Counted from the stretch's first letter, positions 26,059 to 35,359 are shown. The stretch: DNA of 64,000 bases from Aeromicrobium piscarium (GCF_007421815.1 NZ_VLNT01000003.1:1-64000), one strand, 5' to 3'. A program made the numbers and translations. The notes: generated by a model not told the origin, from the sequence alone.

Positions 26059-27296
26059 CGCGCACGATCGCCTCCCCGGCGGCGGTCCGGCAGGTGCGGT
26101 ACCTGACCTGGATCGTCGTCCTGGCCGTCCTCATCACGGTGTCGCTCGTGCGGGTGCTGACCGATCAGAACCGGATGACCACCCCGGGCACCCTGCGACT
26201 GGCGCTCATCGCCGCCTGCCCGATTCTGCTCGCCGGTCTCGGCGGTCTGTGGGCCGAACGGGCCGGCATCGTGAACATCGGCCTCGAAGGCCAGATGCTG
26301 CTGGGCACCTGGGGTGCCGCCTTCTTCGCCTATCATTTCGGCGCCTGGGGCGGGGTCCTCGGTGCCATCGCGATGGGTGCCCTGGGCGGGCTCCTGCACG
26401 GCCTGGCCACCGTCACCTTCGGCGTGGACCACATCATCTCCGGCGTCGCGATCAATATCGTCGGTCTCGGTGCCGTGGGATATCTGGCGCAGACCTTCTT
26501 CATCGGCTACGAGGGAGGCGGTCCGCGCAACCTGTCGGGCTACGCGGTACCTCGGGAGATCACCATCCCCGGCATCTCCTCGGCGGCTCGCTGGGTGTCC
26601 GAACAACGATGGTTCCTGGTCTCGGACGTCGCAGGGGCCATCGCCGGGGTCACTACGCGTCTGTCCCTGCTCACGATCCTCGCCCTGCTGCTCGTGGCCT
26701 TCACCGCCTGGGTGCTGTGGCGCACGCCCTTCGGCCTGAGGCTGCGGTCCTGCGGGGAGAGCCCGCAGGCGGCCGAGACGCTGGGCGTCAATGTTTATCT
26801 GTACAAGTACATCGCGGTCATCATCTCGGGTGGGTTCGCCGGACTGGGCGGCGCCTACCTCGCGATGGTGGCGTCGTCGTCGTTCACGACCGGGCAGACC
26901 AACGGCCGCGGCTACATCGGCCTGGCCTCGATGATCTTCGGCAACTGGAACCCCACCGGGGTGCTCGCGAGCTCGTTGATGTTCGGGTACGCCGACGGCA
27001 TCAGCCTGTTGTCCAATAACGGACCCCTCGTGCACGCCATCCTGCTGCTGCTCGCGGTGCTGCTGCTCGGCTACGCGGCGTTGAAGCTCCGGCGCGGCGA
27101 GCGGGTCACGGCCATCGTGATCGCGGGCATCGCGGTCGTGCTCTTCGCCTGGTATCTGGCGGTCGACTCGGTGCCCTCGGACTTCACTGGCATGACGCCG
27201 TACATCCTCACGCTGTTCGTGCTGGCGGTGGCCGCGCAACGGCTACGGATGCCGGCAGCGGACGGAAAACCCTACCGGAAAGGACAGGCCGGATGA
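26055..27296 (+). CDS. Nucleoside ABC importer permease (second)
   Basis: A 413-residue permease with about ten helices. 'AGIVNIGLEGQMLLGTWGAAF' and 'FGVDHIISGVAINI' mark the NupQ/YufQ-type partner. It has a C-terminal extension with two or three more helices (about 330-400), longer than the usual 300-320 residues. ATGA overlaps join it to the first permease and to cytidine deaminase, so transport and deamination are made together. Confidence 0.92.
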   Translation: MTRTIASPAAVRQVRYLTWIVVLAVLITVSLVRVLTDQNRMTTPGTLRLALIAACPILLAGLGGLWAERAGIVNIGLEGQMLLGTWGAAFFAYHFGAWGGVLGAIAMGALGGLLHGLATVTFGVDHIISGVAINIVGLGAVGYLAQTFFIGYEGGGPRNLSGYAVPREITIPGISSAARWVSEQRWFLVSDVAGAIAGVTTRLSLLTILALLLVAFTAWVLWRTPFGLRLRSCGESPQAAETLGVNVYLYKYIAVIISGGFAGLGGAYLAMVASSSFTTGQTNGRGYIGLASMIFGNWNPTGVLASSLMFGYADGISLLSNNGPLVHAILLLLAVLLLGYAALKLRRGERVTAIVIAGIAVVLFAWYLAVDSVPSDFTGMTPYILTLFVLAVAAQRLRMPAADGKPYRKGQAG

Positions 27297-27715
27297 GCGC
27301 GGGATTCGGATTCACGTCGGCGGCGGCCCCGGTCGACTGGGACGCACTCACCCGCTACGCCACCGAGGTCATGGGGCGGGCCTATGCGCCGTACTCGTCC
27401 TATCGCGTCGGGGCGGCGGGACTGGTCGATGACGGACGCGTGGTGCTCGGCTGCAATGTCGAGAATGCCGCCTACGGCGTGGCACTGTGTGCGGAATGCG
27501 GCATGATCTCGGCCTTGCACTCGACCGGCGGGGGACGCCTGCGCGCGGTGGTCTGCGTGGACGGCCAGGGGCAGTCGATCATGCCCTGCGGTCGCTGCCG
27601 TCAGCTGATCTGGGAGCACGGGGGAGCAGAATGCCAGGTGCTGACCCCGCGAGGTCCGGTGGCGATGTCCGAGGTGCTCCCCGATGCCTTCGACGAGACG
27701 GACCTGCAGCAGTGA
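27293..27715 (+). CDS. cdd: Cytidine deaminase
   Basis: A 140-residue zinc enzyme that converts cytidine and deoxycytidine to uridine and deoxyuridine. The zinc motifs CAEC ('ALCAECGMIS') and PCGRCRQ are intact, and 'NVENAAYG' binds the sugar. It is coupled to the permease by ATGA. It sits in the same operon as thymidine phosphorylase, which takes the next step. Confidence 0.96.
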   Translation: MSAGFGFTSAAAPVDWDALTRYATEVMGRAYAPYSSYRVGAAGLVDDGRVVLGCNVENAAYGVALCAECGMISALHSTGGGRLRAVVCVDGQGQSIMPCGRCRQLIWEHGGAECQVLTPRGPVAMSEVLPDAFDETDLQQ

Positions 27716-27773
27716 CGAGGAGACCCGCTATGCGCCCAGTATCGTGTGCTCGACCGTCCACGGCGGTGACGGC

Positions 27774-28982
27774 ATGACGGCCGACCTGCTGGACACCGCG
27801 GACCCCGGCTTCCTCGACGATCCCTATCCGGTGCTCGCGGAGCTGCGCGCCGAGGCGCCGCTCGTGTGGCACGAGACGTGGGGTGTCTGGCTCGCCACCA
27901 CCCACGGCGCCGTGAGCGCCGTGCTGCGCGACCGACGCTTCGGGCGGATCTGGACCGACCAGACGCCGCTCGACGAGATGGAGCCGTTCAACGCGCTGCA
28001 TCGCAACCAGATGATGGAGAACGAGCCGCCCGCACATACGCGTCTGCGACGTCTCGTCGCGGGGGCCTTCGGCCGGGGACATGTCGAGCGGATGCGTCCG
28101 CGCATCGCCGAGCTCGCTGCCTCGATGCTCGATGCCCCCGGCGGGGTGGTCGAGCGGTTGAACGACGGTGACCACGTGGACATCCTCGCGACCTACGCCG
28201 AGCCGATGCCGGTCTTCGTCATCGCCGATCTCCTCGGCGTGCCGCGGGCGGACCACCAGGACCTGCGGCGGTGGTCGCAGGCGATCGTCCATATGTACGA
28301 GCCCGATGTCGACCTCGACACGAAGAACGCGGCGATCGAGGCGAGCGAGGCGTTCTCGGCCTATGTGCGTGGCGTGGTGGCCCATCGCCGGGATCATCCC
28401 GGCGAGGACCTCATCACCGATCTGATCGCCGAACGCGATGGCGGCACGCGGCTGAGCGAGGACGAGCTCGTCGCCTCGGTCGTCCTGCTGCTGAACGCCG
28501 GACACGAGGCCTCGGTGAACGTCTTCGGCAACGGCATGCACGCCCTCCTGGCCGATCGCATGCAGCTCGCACGCGTCAGCGGCGGCGAGGTGTCAGTCGA
28601 GACGGCACTCGAGGAGCTGATCCGCTACGACGCGCCGCTGCAGCTGTTCGAGCGCACGGCGACCGACGACATCGAGGTCGAGGACGTCACGATCCATCAG
28701 GGTCAGAAGGTGGCCTGTCTGATGGGCTCGGCCAACCGGGACGCCGCGGTCTTCGAACGCGCCGATGAGTTCGATGTCGCGCGCGACCCCAACCCCCACG
28801 TGGGATTCGGCATGGGACTGCACTTCTGTCTCGGAGCCCCGTTGGCGCGCCTCGAGCTGCAGCTGACGATCGGTGCGCTGCTCGACCGGCTGCCCGGGCT
28901 GGCCCTCGCCGAACCAGCGCCACGTCGTCCCACCTGGGTGCTGCGCGGCTACGAGAGCATCCCCGTACGAGCGAAGGAGTGA
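27774..28982 (+). CDS. Cytochrome P450 inside the nucleoside salvage operon
   Basis: A 402-residue soluble bacterial P450. It has the ExxR motif ('EELIRYDAP'), the PERF-like 'FDVARDPNPHVGFG' region and the heme-thiolate loop 'FGMGLHFCLGAPLAR' with C352. The I-helix motif is 'AGHEAS', with Ala where most P450s have the proton-relay Thr. ATG 27774 is 59 bases after cdd; its stop overlaps the GTG seven codons upstream of the preferred deoA start region. No ferredoxin or reductase gene is nearby. The substrate is unknown; the setting suggests a nucleoside or sugar-linked compound, which is inference. Confidence 0.9.
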   Translation: MTADLLDTADPGFLDDPYPVLAELRAEAPLVWHETWGVWLATTHGAVSAVLRDRRFGRIWTDQTPLDEMEPFNALHRNQMMENEPPAHTRLRRLVAGAFGRGHVERMRPRIAELAASMLDAPGGVVERLNDGDHVDILATYAEPMPVFVIADLLGVPRADHQDLRRWSQAIVHMYEPDVDLDTKNAAIEASEAFSAYVRGVVAHRRDHPGEDLITDLIAERDGGTRLSEDELVASVVLLLNAGHEASVNVFGNGMHALLADRMQLARVSGGEVSVETALEELIRYDAPLQLFERTATDDIEVEDVTIHQGQKVACLMGSANRDAAVFERADEFDVARDPNPHVGFGMGLHFCLGAPLARLELQLTIGALLDRLPGLALAEPAPRRPTWVLRGYESIPVRAKE

Positions 28983-28987
28983 ACGCC

Positions 28988-30274
28988 GTGGCCAAGGAGC
29001 CGTTCGACGCGACCGAGGTGATCGCCGTCAAGCGCGACGGTCACGTGCTCGGGGAACACCAGATCGACTGGGTGATCGATGCCTATACGCGCGGCGTCGT
29101 CGCTGAGGAGCAGATGGCGGCACTCGCGATGGCGATCTACCTCAACGGCATGGATCGTGGTGAGATCGCCCGCTGGACCGGCGCGATGATCGCGTCCGGT
29201 GAGCGGATGGATTTCAGCGGACTGTCGCGGCCCACCGCAGACAAGCACTCCACAGGCGGCGTCGGCGACAAGATCACGCTCCCGCTGGCACCCCTCGTGG
29301 CCGCCTGCGGCGTGGCCGTCCCACAGCTCTCCGGACGCGGACTGGGACACACCGGCGGGACGCTCGACAAGCTCGAGGCCATCCCCGGCTGGCGAGCTCA
29401 TCTCACCAACGAGGAGATGCTCGCGCAGCTCGAGGGCATCGGAGCCGTCGTGTGCGCCGCGGGATCCGGGCTGGCCCCCGCGGACAAGAAGCTCTACGCG
29501 CTGCGTGATGTCACGGGAACCGTCGAGTCGTTGCCGCTCATCGCGAGCTCCATCATGAGCAAGAAGATCGCCGAGGGGACCGGCTCCCTCGTGCTCGACG
29601 TCAAGACCGGGTCGGGTGCGTTCATGAAACGCGAGGCCGATGCTCGCGAGCTCGCGGCCACGATGGTCGCGCTCGGCGACGATGCGGGCGTGCGCACGGT
29701 CGCCTTGCTGACGGACATGGACACGCCGCTCGGCCTGACCGCAGGCAACGCCTTGGAGGTCCGCGAGTCGGTCGAGGTGCTCGCCGGCGGCGGACCGGCG
29801 GATGTGGTGGAGCTGACCCTCGCGCTGGCCCGCGAGATGCTCGCCGGCGCGGGACGCGATGATGCCGACCCGGCCGATGCGCTGGCCTCGGGTCGGGCCA
29901 TGGACGTCTGGCGGCGCATGATCGCGGCACAGGGCGGCGACCCGGACGCGGCGCTCCCGAAGGCCGCGGAGACCCAGGTGATCCTCGCCGAGACCGATGG
30001 CGTGCTCGCACGACTCGACGCGATGGCCGTGGGAGTCGCCGCGTGGCGGCTCGGAGCCGGGCGCAGTCGTCCGGGGGAGGAGGTCCAGGCCGCCGCGGGT
30101 GTCGAGCTGCACGCCAAACCGGGCGACCGGATCCGCCTCGGACAACCGCTCGTGACCCTCCACACCGACACCCCTGAGCGCTTCGAGCGCGCGGCGGCGG
30201 CACTCGCCGACGCCTGGACGATCGACGACACCGGATGTGACCTGCGTCCCGTCGTGATCGACCGTATTGGTTAG
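28988..30274 (+). CDS. deoA: Thymidine (pyrimidine-nucleoside) phosphorylase
   Basis: A 428-residue phosphorylase that splits thymidine or deoxyuridine to base and 2-deoxyribose 1-phosphate. It has 'DKHSTGGVGDK', the phosphate-binding and signature segment 'GRGLGHTGGTLDKLE', and 'KKIAEGTGSLVLDVKTG'. GTG 28988 was chosen because AAGGAG (28973-28978) lies nine bases upstream; GTG 28979 would have no room for the ribosome site. Its TAG stop forms part of the -10 box of the next gene. Confidence 0.95.
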   Translation: MAKEPFDATEVIAVKRDGHVLGEHQIDWVIDAYTRGVVAEEQMAALAMAIYLNGMDRGEIARWTGAMIASGERMDFSGLSRPTADKHSTGGVGDKITLPLAPLVAACGVAVPQLSGRGLGHTGGTLDKLEAIPGWRAHLTNEEMLAQLEGIGAVVCAAGSGLAPADKKLYALRDVTGTVESLPLIASSIMSKKIAEGTGSLVLDVKTGSGAFMKREADARELAATMVALGDDAGVRTVALLTDMDTPLGLTAGNALEVRESVEVLAGGGPADVVELTLALAREMLAGAGRDDADPADALASGRAMDVWRRMIAAQGGDPDAALPKAAETQVILAETDGVLARLDAMAVGVAAWRLGAGRSRPGEEVQAAAGVELHAKPGDRIRLGQPLVTLHTDTPERFERAAAALADAWTIDDTGCDLRPVVIDRIG

Positions 30275-30283
30275 GGTCGGGCC

Positions 30284-30754
30284 ATGCGTGTGCTGAACAA
30301 TCGTCAGGAGATCGCCGAATCCGCGGGCACCGAACTCGGGGTCAGCGCGTGGATGCCGATCGAGCAGGATCGTATCGACATGTTCGCCGACGCATCCGGT
30401 GATCGCCAGTGGATCCACGTCGATCCCGAGCGCGCGGCCGAGGGTCCGTTCGGCGCGACGGTGGCCCACGGATACTTGACGTTGTCGATGCTGCCCTTCC
30501 TCGGTGCTCAGGTCTACGCGGTGGCCGGCGACGTGGCCCGGGTCAACTACGGTCTCAACAAAGTGCGTTTCGTGACGCCGGTGCGCGTGGGGTCGCGGAT
30601 CCGTGATCGTGTCCTGGTGCTGGAGGTGCGCGATATCGCCAAGGGCCAGCAGGTGACCTTCCAGCACACCGTCGAGATCGAGGGCGAGGACACGCCCGCC
30701 TGTGTGGCTGAGGCGGTCGTGCTGCTCATGGATAACGGGGGGACGGCCGGATGA
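30284..30754 (+). CDS. MaoC-like hot-dog dehydratase
   Basis: A 156-residue MaoC-fold protein. It carries the (R)-hydratase signature: '[12 protein letters not shown]' with the Asp/His dyad, then '[16 protein letters not shown]'. Such enzymes hydrate 2-enoyl-CoA or related thioesters. A -10 TAGGGT (30272-30277) overlaps the deoA stop and lies six bases before the ATG, so it may also be made from its own leaderless mRNA. It overlaps add by ATGA. Its presence between two nucleoside genes is odd. Confidence 0.87.
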   Translation: MRVLNNRQEIAESAGTELGVSAWMPIEQDRIDMFADASGDRQWIHVDPERAAEGPFGATVAHGYLTLSMLPFLGAQVYAVAGDVARVNYGLNKVRFVTPVRVGSRIRDRVLVLEVRDIAKGQQVTFQHTVEIEGEDTPACVAEAVVLLMDNGGTAG

Positions 30755-31818
30755 CCCGGGCCACCGCGGAGCAGATCGCCGGCCTGCCGAAGGTCGCCCT
30801 GCACGAGCATCTCGACGGCGGGGTCCGGCCCGACACGGTCGCGCAGATCGCCGCCGAGATCGGTCATGAACTCCCGGCACCGGCCGAGACCCTCGGCGCC
30901 TGGTTCGCCGAGGCGTCGAGTTCCGGATCCCTCGAACGCTATCTGGAGACCTTCGAGCACACGGTGGCGGTGATGCAACGGCCGCAGGACCTGCGACGGG
31001 TGGCCCGGGAGGCCGTGGAGGACCTCTCGGCCGACGGCGTCGTGTACGCCGAGCTTCGCTGGGCTCCCGAGCAGCATCAGCAGGCTGGGCTGAGCCTCAC
31101 CGAGGCGGTGGAGGCCGTCCAGGAGGGCATCGACGAAGGTGTCGCCGCTGTCCGTGCGGCCGGGGGGACGATGGTCGTCGGGCAGCTGCTGACGGCTATG
31201 CGGCACGCCTCGCGCGGGCTGGAGATCGCCGAGATCGTCGTCGCCTATCGCGATCGGGGGGTCTTCGGCTTCGACATCGCCGGCGCCGAGGACGGCTTCC
31301 CGCCGATCCTGCATCTGGAGGCCTTCGAGTATCTGCGCCGCGAGAACGCGCATTTCACGATCCACGCGGGCGAGGCCTTCGGCCTCCCCTCGATCTGGCA
31401 GGCCGTCCAGCGGTGCGGTGCCGATCGCCTCGGCCACGGTGTGCGCATCGTCGACGATATCGACGTGTCGGGCTACCGTCCTCGCCTCGGGCGGCTGGCG
31501 GCCTATATCCGCGACCGTCGGATCCCCCTGGAGCTGTGCCCCTCGTCCAATGTCCAGACCGGGGCCGCCGCCTCGATCGCGGATCATCCGATCGCCCTGC
31601 TCGCCGAGCTCGGCTTCCGGGTGACGGTCAACTCGGACAATCGCCTGATGAGCCAGACGTCGATCGGTCGTGAGCTGACCTTGCTCAGCGACGCCTTCGG
31701 CTACTCGGTGGGCGATCTTCGCTGGTTCACGGTGAACGCCATGAAGAGTGCCTTCCTGCCCTTCGATGAGCGCCTTCAACTCATCGATGAGGTCATCAAG
31801 CCCGGCTACGGTGCCTGA
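30751..31818 (+). CDS. add: Adenosine deaminase
   Basis: A 355-residue zinc enzyme that converts adenosine and deoxyadenosine to inosine forms. The metal motif 'LHEHLDGG' (HxH), 'HAGEAFG', 'GHGVRI' and 'NSDNRLMS' are intact; the last stands for the usual SDDP. It is coupled to the MaoC gene by ATGA and ends the importer-salvage operon. It is followed by a tandem repeat. Confidence 0.95.
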   Translation: MTRATAEQIAGLPKVALHEHLDGGVRPDTVAQIAAEIGHELPAPAETLGAWFAEASSSGSLERYLETFEHTVAVMQRPQDLRRVAREAVEDLSADGVVYAELRWAPEQHQQAGLSLTEAVEAVQEGIDEGVAAVRAAGGTMVVGQLLTAMRHASRGLEIAEIVVAYRDRGVFGFDIAGAEDGFPPILHLEAFEYLRRENAHFTIHAGEAFGLPSIWQAVQRCGADRLGHGVRIVDDIDVSGYRPRLGRLAAYIRDRRIPLELCPSSNVQTGAAASIADHPIALLAELGFRVTVNSDNRLMSQTSIGRELTLLSDAFGYSVGDLRWFTVNAMKSAFLPFDERLQLIDEVIKPGYGA

Positions 31819-31831
31819 CCCCCACCGGGGC

Positions 31832-31946
31832 AGCGGTAAGTCGTCAACCCTTCGGTCGCGCTAGCGGTAGACCGTCGACCCTTCCGTCCCGCGGGCGGTA
31901 CGCCGTCAACGTCATCCGATTGCGATGAGGTTGATGACCTACCGCC
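31832..31946. repeat. Tandem and inverted GCGGTA repeat units
   Basis: Three forward units of about 31 bp begin AGCGGTAAGTCGTCAACCCT (31832), AGCGGTAGACCGTCGACCCT (31863) and GGCGGTACGCCGTCAAC (31894); a fourth unit is reversed and ends GACCTACCGCC (31946). The last two can pair as a hairpin. It fills the gap between the converging add and kinase genes. Confidence 0.8.
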
Positions 31947-31963
31947 ACCGCCGGGCCCCGTGG

Positions 31964-32542
31964 TCAGCGCGATGCCGCGAGCTCACGCCGGGCCTGGGCC
32001 GGTGTGAGGGGGCGACATCCGGCCGCGACCGCGCGGGCGATGACCGCCCGCTCCGTCCGGAGCAGTGCCCACCCCCGTCGAACCAGCACCTGAGGCGGCT
32101 TGCGCGACTCGCGCAGATCGCGGGCCAGTCGGAGCGCGAAGGTGAGCAATCGCGGACGGACCAGGCAGATGGCATCGGCGAGCAGTCCGGAATCCCGGCA
32201 GTCGGCGACGACATCGGCTGCGAACAGACCCTCGGCGATGAACCGGTCGCCGGCGACGTCGATCCGGTGGCTACCGGCTCGCGCGCTGCGGGCGAGATCG
32301 TAGACCGGCACGCTGGCGGTACGGGTCCTACACAGGTCCTCCATGGCGCGGAGGGCCCCGTCCCGATCCCAGCTCCGGACGTCGTCCCAGTCGGGAAGTC
32401 CCAGCGGGCTCATCGGGAGCGAGGGGTGATCGCCCTCGTGGTAGAAGTCGTCGAGCCGCAGCACCGGCCAGCCCAGGCGGGCGGCGAGGTGCGACTTGCC
32501 GGAGCCGGAGGGACCCGCGAGGATCACAGCGCGCGCCTCCAT
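31964..32542 (-). CDS. Uridine-kinase-like P-loop protein
   Basis: A 192-residue P-loop kinase with Walker A 'GPSGSGKS' and 'RLDDFYHEGD', the nucleoside-binding Asp-rich segment of uridine kinases, then a Trp-Asp segment 'PDWDDVRSWD'. It probably phosphorylates uridine or a related nucleoside, in line with the salvage genes next to it. ATG 32542 shares its first base with the stop of the upstream acyltransferase (TGATG), so the two are coupled. Substrate assignment is by family only. Confidence 0.8.
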   Translation of the reverse strand: MEARAVILAGPSGSGKSHLAARLGWPVLRLDDFYHEGDHPSLPMSPLGLPDWDDVRSWDRDGALRAMEDLCRTRTASVPVYDLARSARAGSHRIDVAGDRFIAEGLFAADVVADCRDSGLLADAICLVRPRLLTFALRLARDLRESRKPPQVLVRRGWALLRTERAVIARAVAAGCRPLTPAQARRELAASR

Positions 32543-34404
32543 CAGCAGATGGCGAGGGCTTGGCCGACCTGGTCGACGAACACGCCCTGTCCGTGCCCGG
32601 TCGGATGCACCTGGTCGGTCCCGGTGATCTCCGGATGCTGCGAGGCCAAGGCGTTCCAGTCGATCAGATGGACATTGGCGTGCGCCTCGGCCACGGCACG
32701 CGCCGCGGCCAGGGACTGGTCGCTCCATGAGCGCCCCGGTACATAGGGGGCGACGAGCCCGACCTGCCGGTCGGCGAGCTCGTTCGCGACGAGGGCGTCC
32801 AGGTCGGCCTGGTCGATCTCGCCGTTGGTGCCGGTCGCGATGAGCACCGTGGGCCGGAGCTGGTCCTGCGCGGCGGCCTCCCGGACGGCAGCGGCGACGT
32901 CCCCGTACTGCCAGCCGACCACGGCCACGGCCGAGGAGCCGGGGCGGCGTTCCAGGAGCGCCGGAGCCACGGCGACGGTCACGGAGTCACCGAAGGCGCT
33001 GACGGCCTCGTGTGCGTCCACGGCGCGACAGGCGTCGGGAGCCGGTGGCGGCGCCTCCGTCGGCGCCGACGCCTCCGGGGTCTCATCCGATGCCTCGATC
33101 GAGGCCGAGACGGCGCGCTGGCCCTCGCGGAGGGCCGCCTCGACATCGGACTCGCTGGGCGCCTTCCAGAGCGCTGTGGAGGCTGTCAAGAGCACGGCGA
33201 GGCCGGCGATCGCCAGCGGACGCGCGCGACGAGCGCGGTAGACCCTGTCGTCCCCGCGGACCTGTGCCGCCCAGCGGGTGAGCGTCGCGCGGGCACCGTC
33301 ACGACGCAGCGGGAGCTCGACGAAACGATAGGAGAGCGCCGCCACGGGCACGGCGATGAGGACGGCTGCCCAGCCCGCGACGACGCGATGCTCGGCGGGC
33401 ATGAGTCGGGTGGCGAAGACGATCAGGGGCCAGTGCCACAGGTAGATGCCGTAGGACCGTTCACCGACCCAGCGCAATGGCGACCAGCCGAGGAAGCGGG
33501 CGATCGGCGTAGGGTTGGCCGCTGCCAGTACCAGTCCGACGGTGGCCAGGTTGACGAGGGCGAGACCACCGAGGAAGGTCACCTGGCTGTCCCACTCGAC
33601 AACGAGTGCGTAGACGACGATGGCGACGAGACCGACGGCACCGAGCGCGGTGTAGCGCACCTTCTCGGCGGCGGCCGCGAAACCGTCGCGCAAGAGATGC
33701 GGTGCCGTGCCGAGGGCCACGGTGGCGCCGAGCAGCAGTCCGAACGCATGGGAGTCCAGGCCCATATAGGCCCGCGTGGGGTCGGCGGTGAGATACCAGA
33801 ACGCCATGAGTCCCACCGAGACCAGCGCCAGGACTGCCACGACTCGTTGGGCGACGGCACGACGGGCGACGGTGAGCAGTCCGAGGATCAGGACCGGCCA
33901 GAGCAGGTAGAACTGCTCCTCGATGCCCAGCGACCAGAGGTGGTTGAGCAACGGCGGAACGCTGGCATCCGCATACGACCATCCCTCGTGGATCTGGATC
34001 CAGTTGCTCGTCCAGGTGAGAGCTCCGATGACCTGGCTCCGCAGCCCGGCGCCGGTGTCATTGCCGACCGCCAGGGTGATCGAGCTGGTGACGGCCACCA
34101 TGACGAGCAGCGCCGGTGCGAGGCGGCGGATCCGGCGAGCCCAGAAGCGGCGCAGGGCGACGCGCCCGTGCTCGTTCATCTCGCGCAGGATGAGCGCGGT
34201 GATGAGGAATCCGCTGAGGACGAAGAAGACGTCGACTCCGACGAAACCGCCGGGGAAGCGATCCGGGTCGGCGTGATAGCCCAGGACGAGCAGGACGGCG
34301 ACCGCGCGCAGTCCATCGAGTGCCGCCAGATGGCGGGCGGGTCGCGCAGCCCGTTCCGCGGTGTCCTCCGGATGCGCGGAACGGGTGGGGAGCGTCGCGC
34401 TCAC
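32542..34404 (-). CDS. Membrane acyltransferase with SGNH domain (OafA-like)
   Basis: A 620-residue protein: an acyltransferase-3 domain of about ten helices (residues 24-370, with 'LDGLRAVAVLLVLGYH' and 'GFVGVDVFFVLSGFLIT'), a linker rich in Ala, Glu and Pro, and an outside SGNH hydrolase-like domain (about 460-620) with 'FGDSVT' for the Ser block, 'TGTNGEID' and 'DQVHPTGHG' for the Asp-His pair. Such proteins O-acetylate cell-wall or surface glycans. GTG 34404 is preferred; GTG 34479 would add 25 basic residues. Linkage to the kinase is probably not functional. Confidence 0.88.
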   Translation of the reverse strand: MSATLPTRSAHPEDTAERAARPARHLAALDGLRAVAVLLVLGYHADPDRFPGGFVGVDVFFVLSGFLITALILREMNEHGRVALRRFWARRIRRLAPALLVMVAVTSSITLAVGNDTGAGLRSQVIGALTWTSNWIQIHEGWSYADASVPPLLNHLWSLGIEEQFYLLWPVLILGLLTVARRAVAQRVVAVLALVSVGLMAFWYLTADPTRAYMGLDSHAFGLLLGATVALGTAPHLLRDGFAAAAEKVRYTALGAVGLVAIVVYALVVEWDSQVTFLGGLALVNLATVGLVLAAANPTPIARFLGWSPLRWVGERSYGIYLWHWPLIVFATRLMPAEHRVVAGWAAVLIAVPVAALSYRFVELPLRRDGARATLTRWAAQVRGDDRVYRARRARPLAIAGLAVLLTASTALWKAPSESDVEAALREGQRAVSASIEASDETPEASAPTEAPPPAPDACRAVDAHEAVSAFGDSVTVAVAPALLERRPGSSAVAVVGWQYGDVAAAVREAAAQDQLRPTVLIATGTNGEIDQADLDALVANELADRQVGLVAPYVPGRSWSDQSLAAARAVAEAHANVHLIDWNALASQHPEITGTDQVHPTGHGQGVFVDQVGQALAIC

Positions 34405-34526
34405 ACCGACGACCTCGACGGCCGTACGGCGCGTCCGGGATCGGCCGATACGTGCGCGGGCATGGGTACATGGAAACACGGTCGGTCAACCGGACGGAGT
34501 CCACCCACGGGTGTGTCGAGGGACCT

Positions 34527-34584
34527 GGGACACCTGTCCCGGACTGCTGACGGGTCACCGGCCGCCACGAGCCCTGGCTAGGCT
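34527..34584 (+). promoter_or_regulatory. deoC promoter region with a perfect palindrome
   Basis: TAGGCT (34579-34584) lies six bases before the deoC ATG. Forty bases upstream GGGACACCTGTCCC (34527-34540) is a perfect 14-bp palindrome and could be an operator for deoC or for the divergent acyltransferase. The binding protein is unknown. Confidence 0.5.
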
Positions 34585-34590
34585 GGGCAT

Positions 34591-35310
34591 ATGACCACCG
34601 TGCCCTCTGTCGCCGAGATCGCCGCCCAGATCGATCACGCGATCCTCAAGCCGGAACTCACGCGGGACGATGTCGATGCCGACCTGGACCTGGCTCGCGA
34701 GTACGGCATCTTCAGCGTCTGCGTGCGCCCGAGCGATGTCGCTCACGCGGTGGCGCGCCTCGCCGGATCGACGGTCGCCGTCGGGACCGTGATCGGCTTC
34801 CCGCACGGGACCACCACCACCCAGACGAAGGTCGCCGAGGCCCGCCAGGCGCTCGAGGACGGCGCTCTGGAGCTGGACATGGTGCTGAACATCGGCCGGC
34901 TGCGCAGCGGCCTCGTCGAGGACGTCGAGGCGGACATCCGAGCCGTCAAGCGGGCCGCCGGCGATCACGTCGTGAAGGTCATCCTGGAGACCGCCCTGCT
35001 CGATGACGGGCAGAAGGTGGCCGCGTGCGAGGCCGCCGAGCGGGCCGGTGCCGACTTCGTCAAGACCTCCACCGGTTTCGCCGGCGGGGGAGCGACCCTC
35101 GAGGACGTGCGGCTGATGCGCGCCGCCGTCGGTCCCGGTGTACAGGTGAAGGCCTCCGGAGGTGTCCGCGGCCTCGACACGCTGCTGGAGATGCGTGACG
35201 CGGGCGTCACCCGCTTCGGCACGAGCGCCACCCGAGTCATCCTCGACGATCTCGCGGCGCGTGTCGCCGGCGGACAGGCCACAGGCGCGGAGGACTCCAC
35301 CTCCTACTGA
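34591..35310 (+). CDS. deoC: Deoxyribose-phosphate aldolase
   Basis: A 239-residue class I aldolase that splits 2-deoxyribose 5-phosphate into acetaldehyde and glyceraldehyde 3-phosphate. The Schiff-base lysine is in 'DFVKTSTGF' and the second lysine in 'VKASGGV'. It ends the deoxynucleoside degradation route begun by deoA, although no phosphopentomutase is in the window. The mRNA is likely leaderless (TAGGCT, six bases). Confidence 0.96.
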   Translation: MTTVPSVAEIAAQIDHAILKPELTRDDVDADLDLAREYGIFSVCVRPSDVAHAVARLAGSTVAVGTVIGFPHGTTTTQTKVAEARQALEDGALELDMVLNIGRLRSGLVEDVEADIRAVKRAAGDHVVKVILETALLDDGQKVAACEAAERAGADFVKTSTGFAGGGATLEDVRLMRAAVGPGVQVKASGGVRGLDTLLEMRDAGVTRFGTSATRVILDDLAARVAGGQATGAEDSTSY

Positions 35311-35326
35311 CGAGCGTGCGCCTGTT

Positions 35327-35359
35327 CGTCACCGATCGTTGACAGCACGTTCACGTTCG
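35327..35359 (+). promoter_or_regulatory. Candidate PHO box (three 11-bp direct repeats)
   Basis: CGTCACCGATC, GTTGACAGCAC and GTTCACGTTCG follow one another in exact 11-bp register. This is the pattern of the Streptomyces PhoP box (units like GTTCACC). TTGACA at 35339-35344 could double as a -35. It precedes a secreted 5'-nucleotidase and nuclease, classic phosphate-starvation genes. Confidence 0.5.

Noticed and set aside
25578-27239. A reverse-strand open frame of 553 codons opposite the permease genes
   Set aside because: The translation is rich in Arg, His, Asp and Gln with no fold signature, as expected for the shadow of membrane-protein codons.
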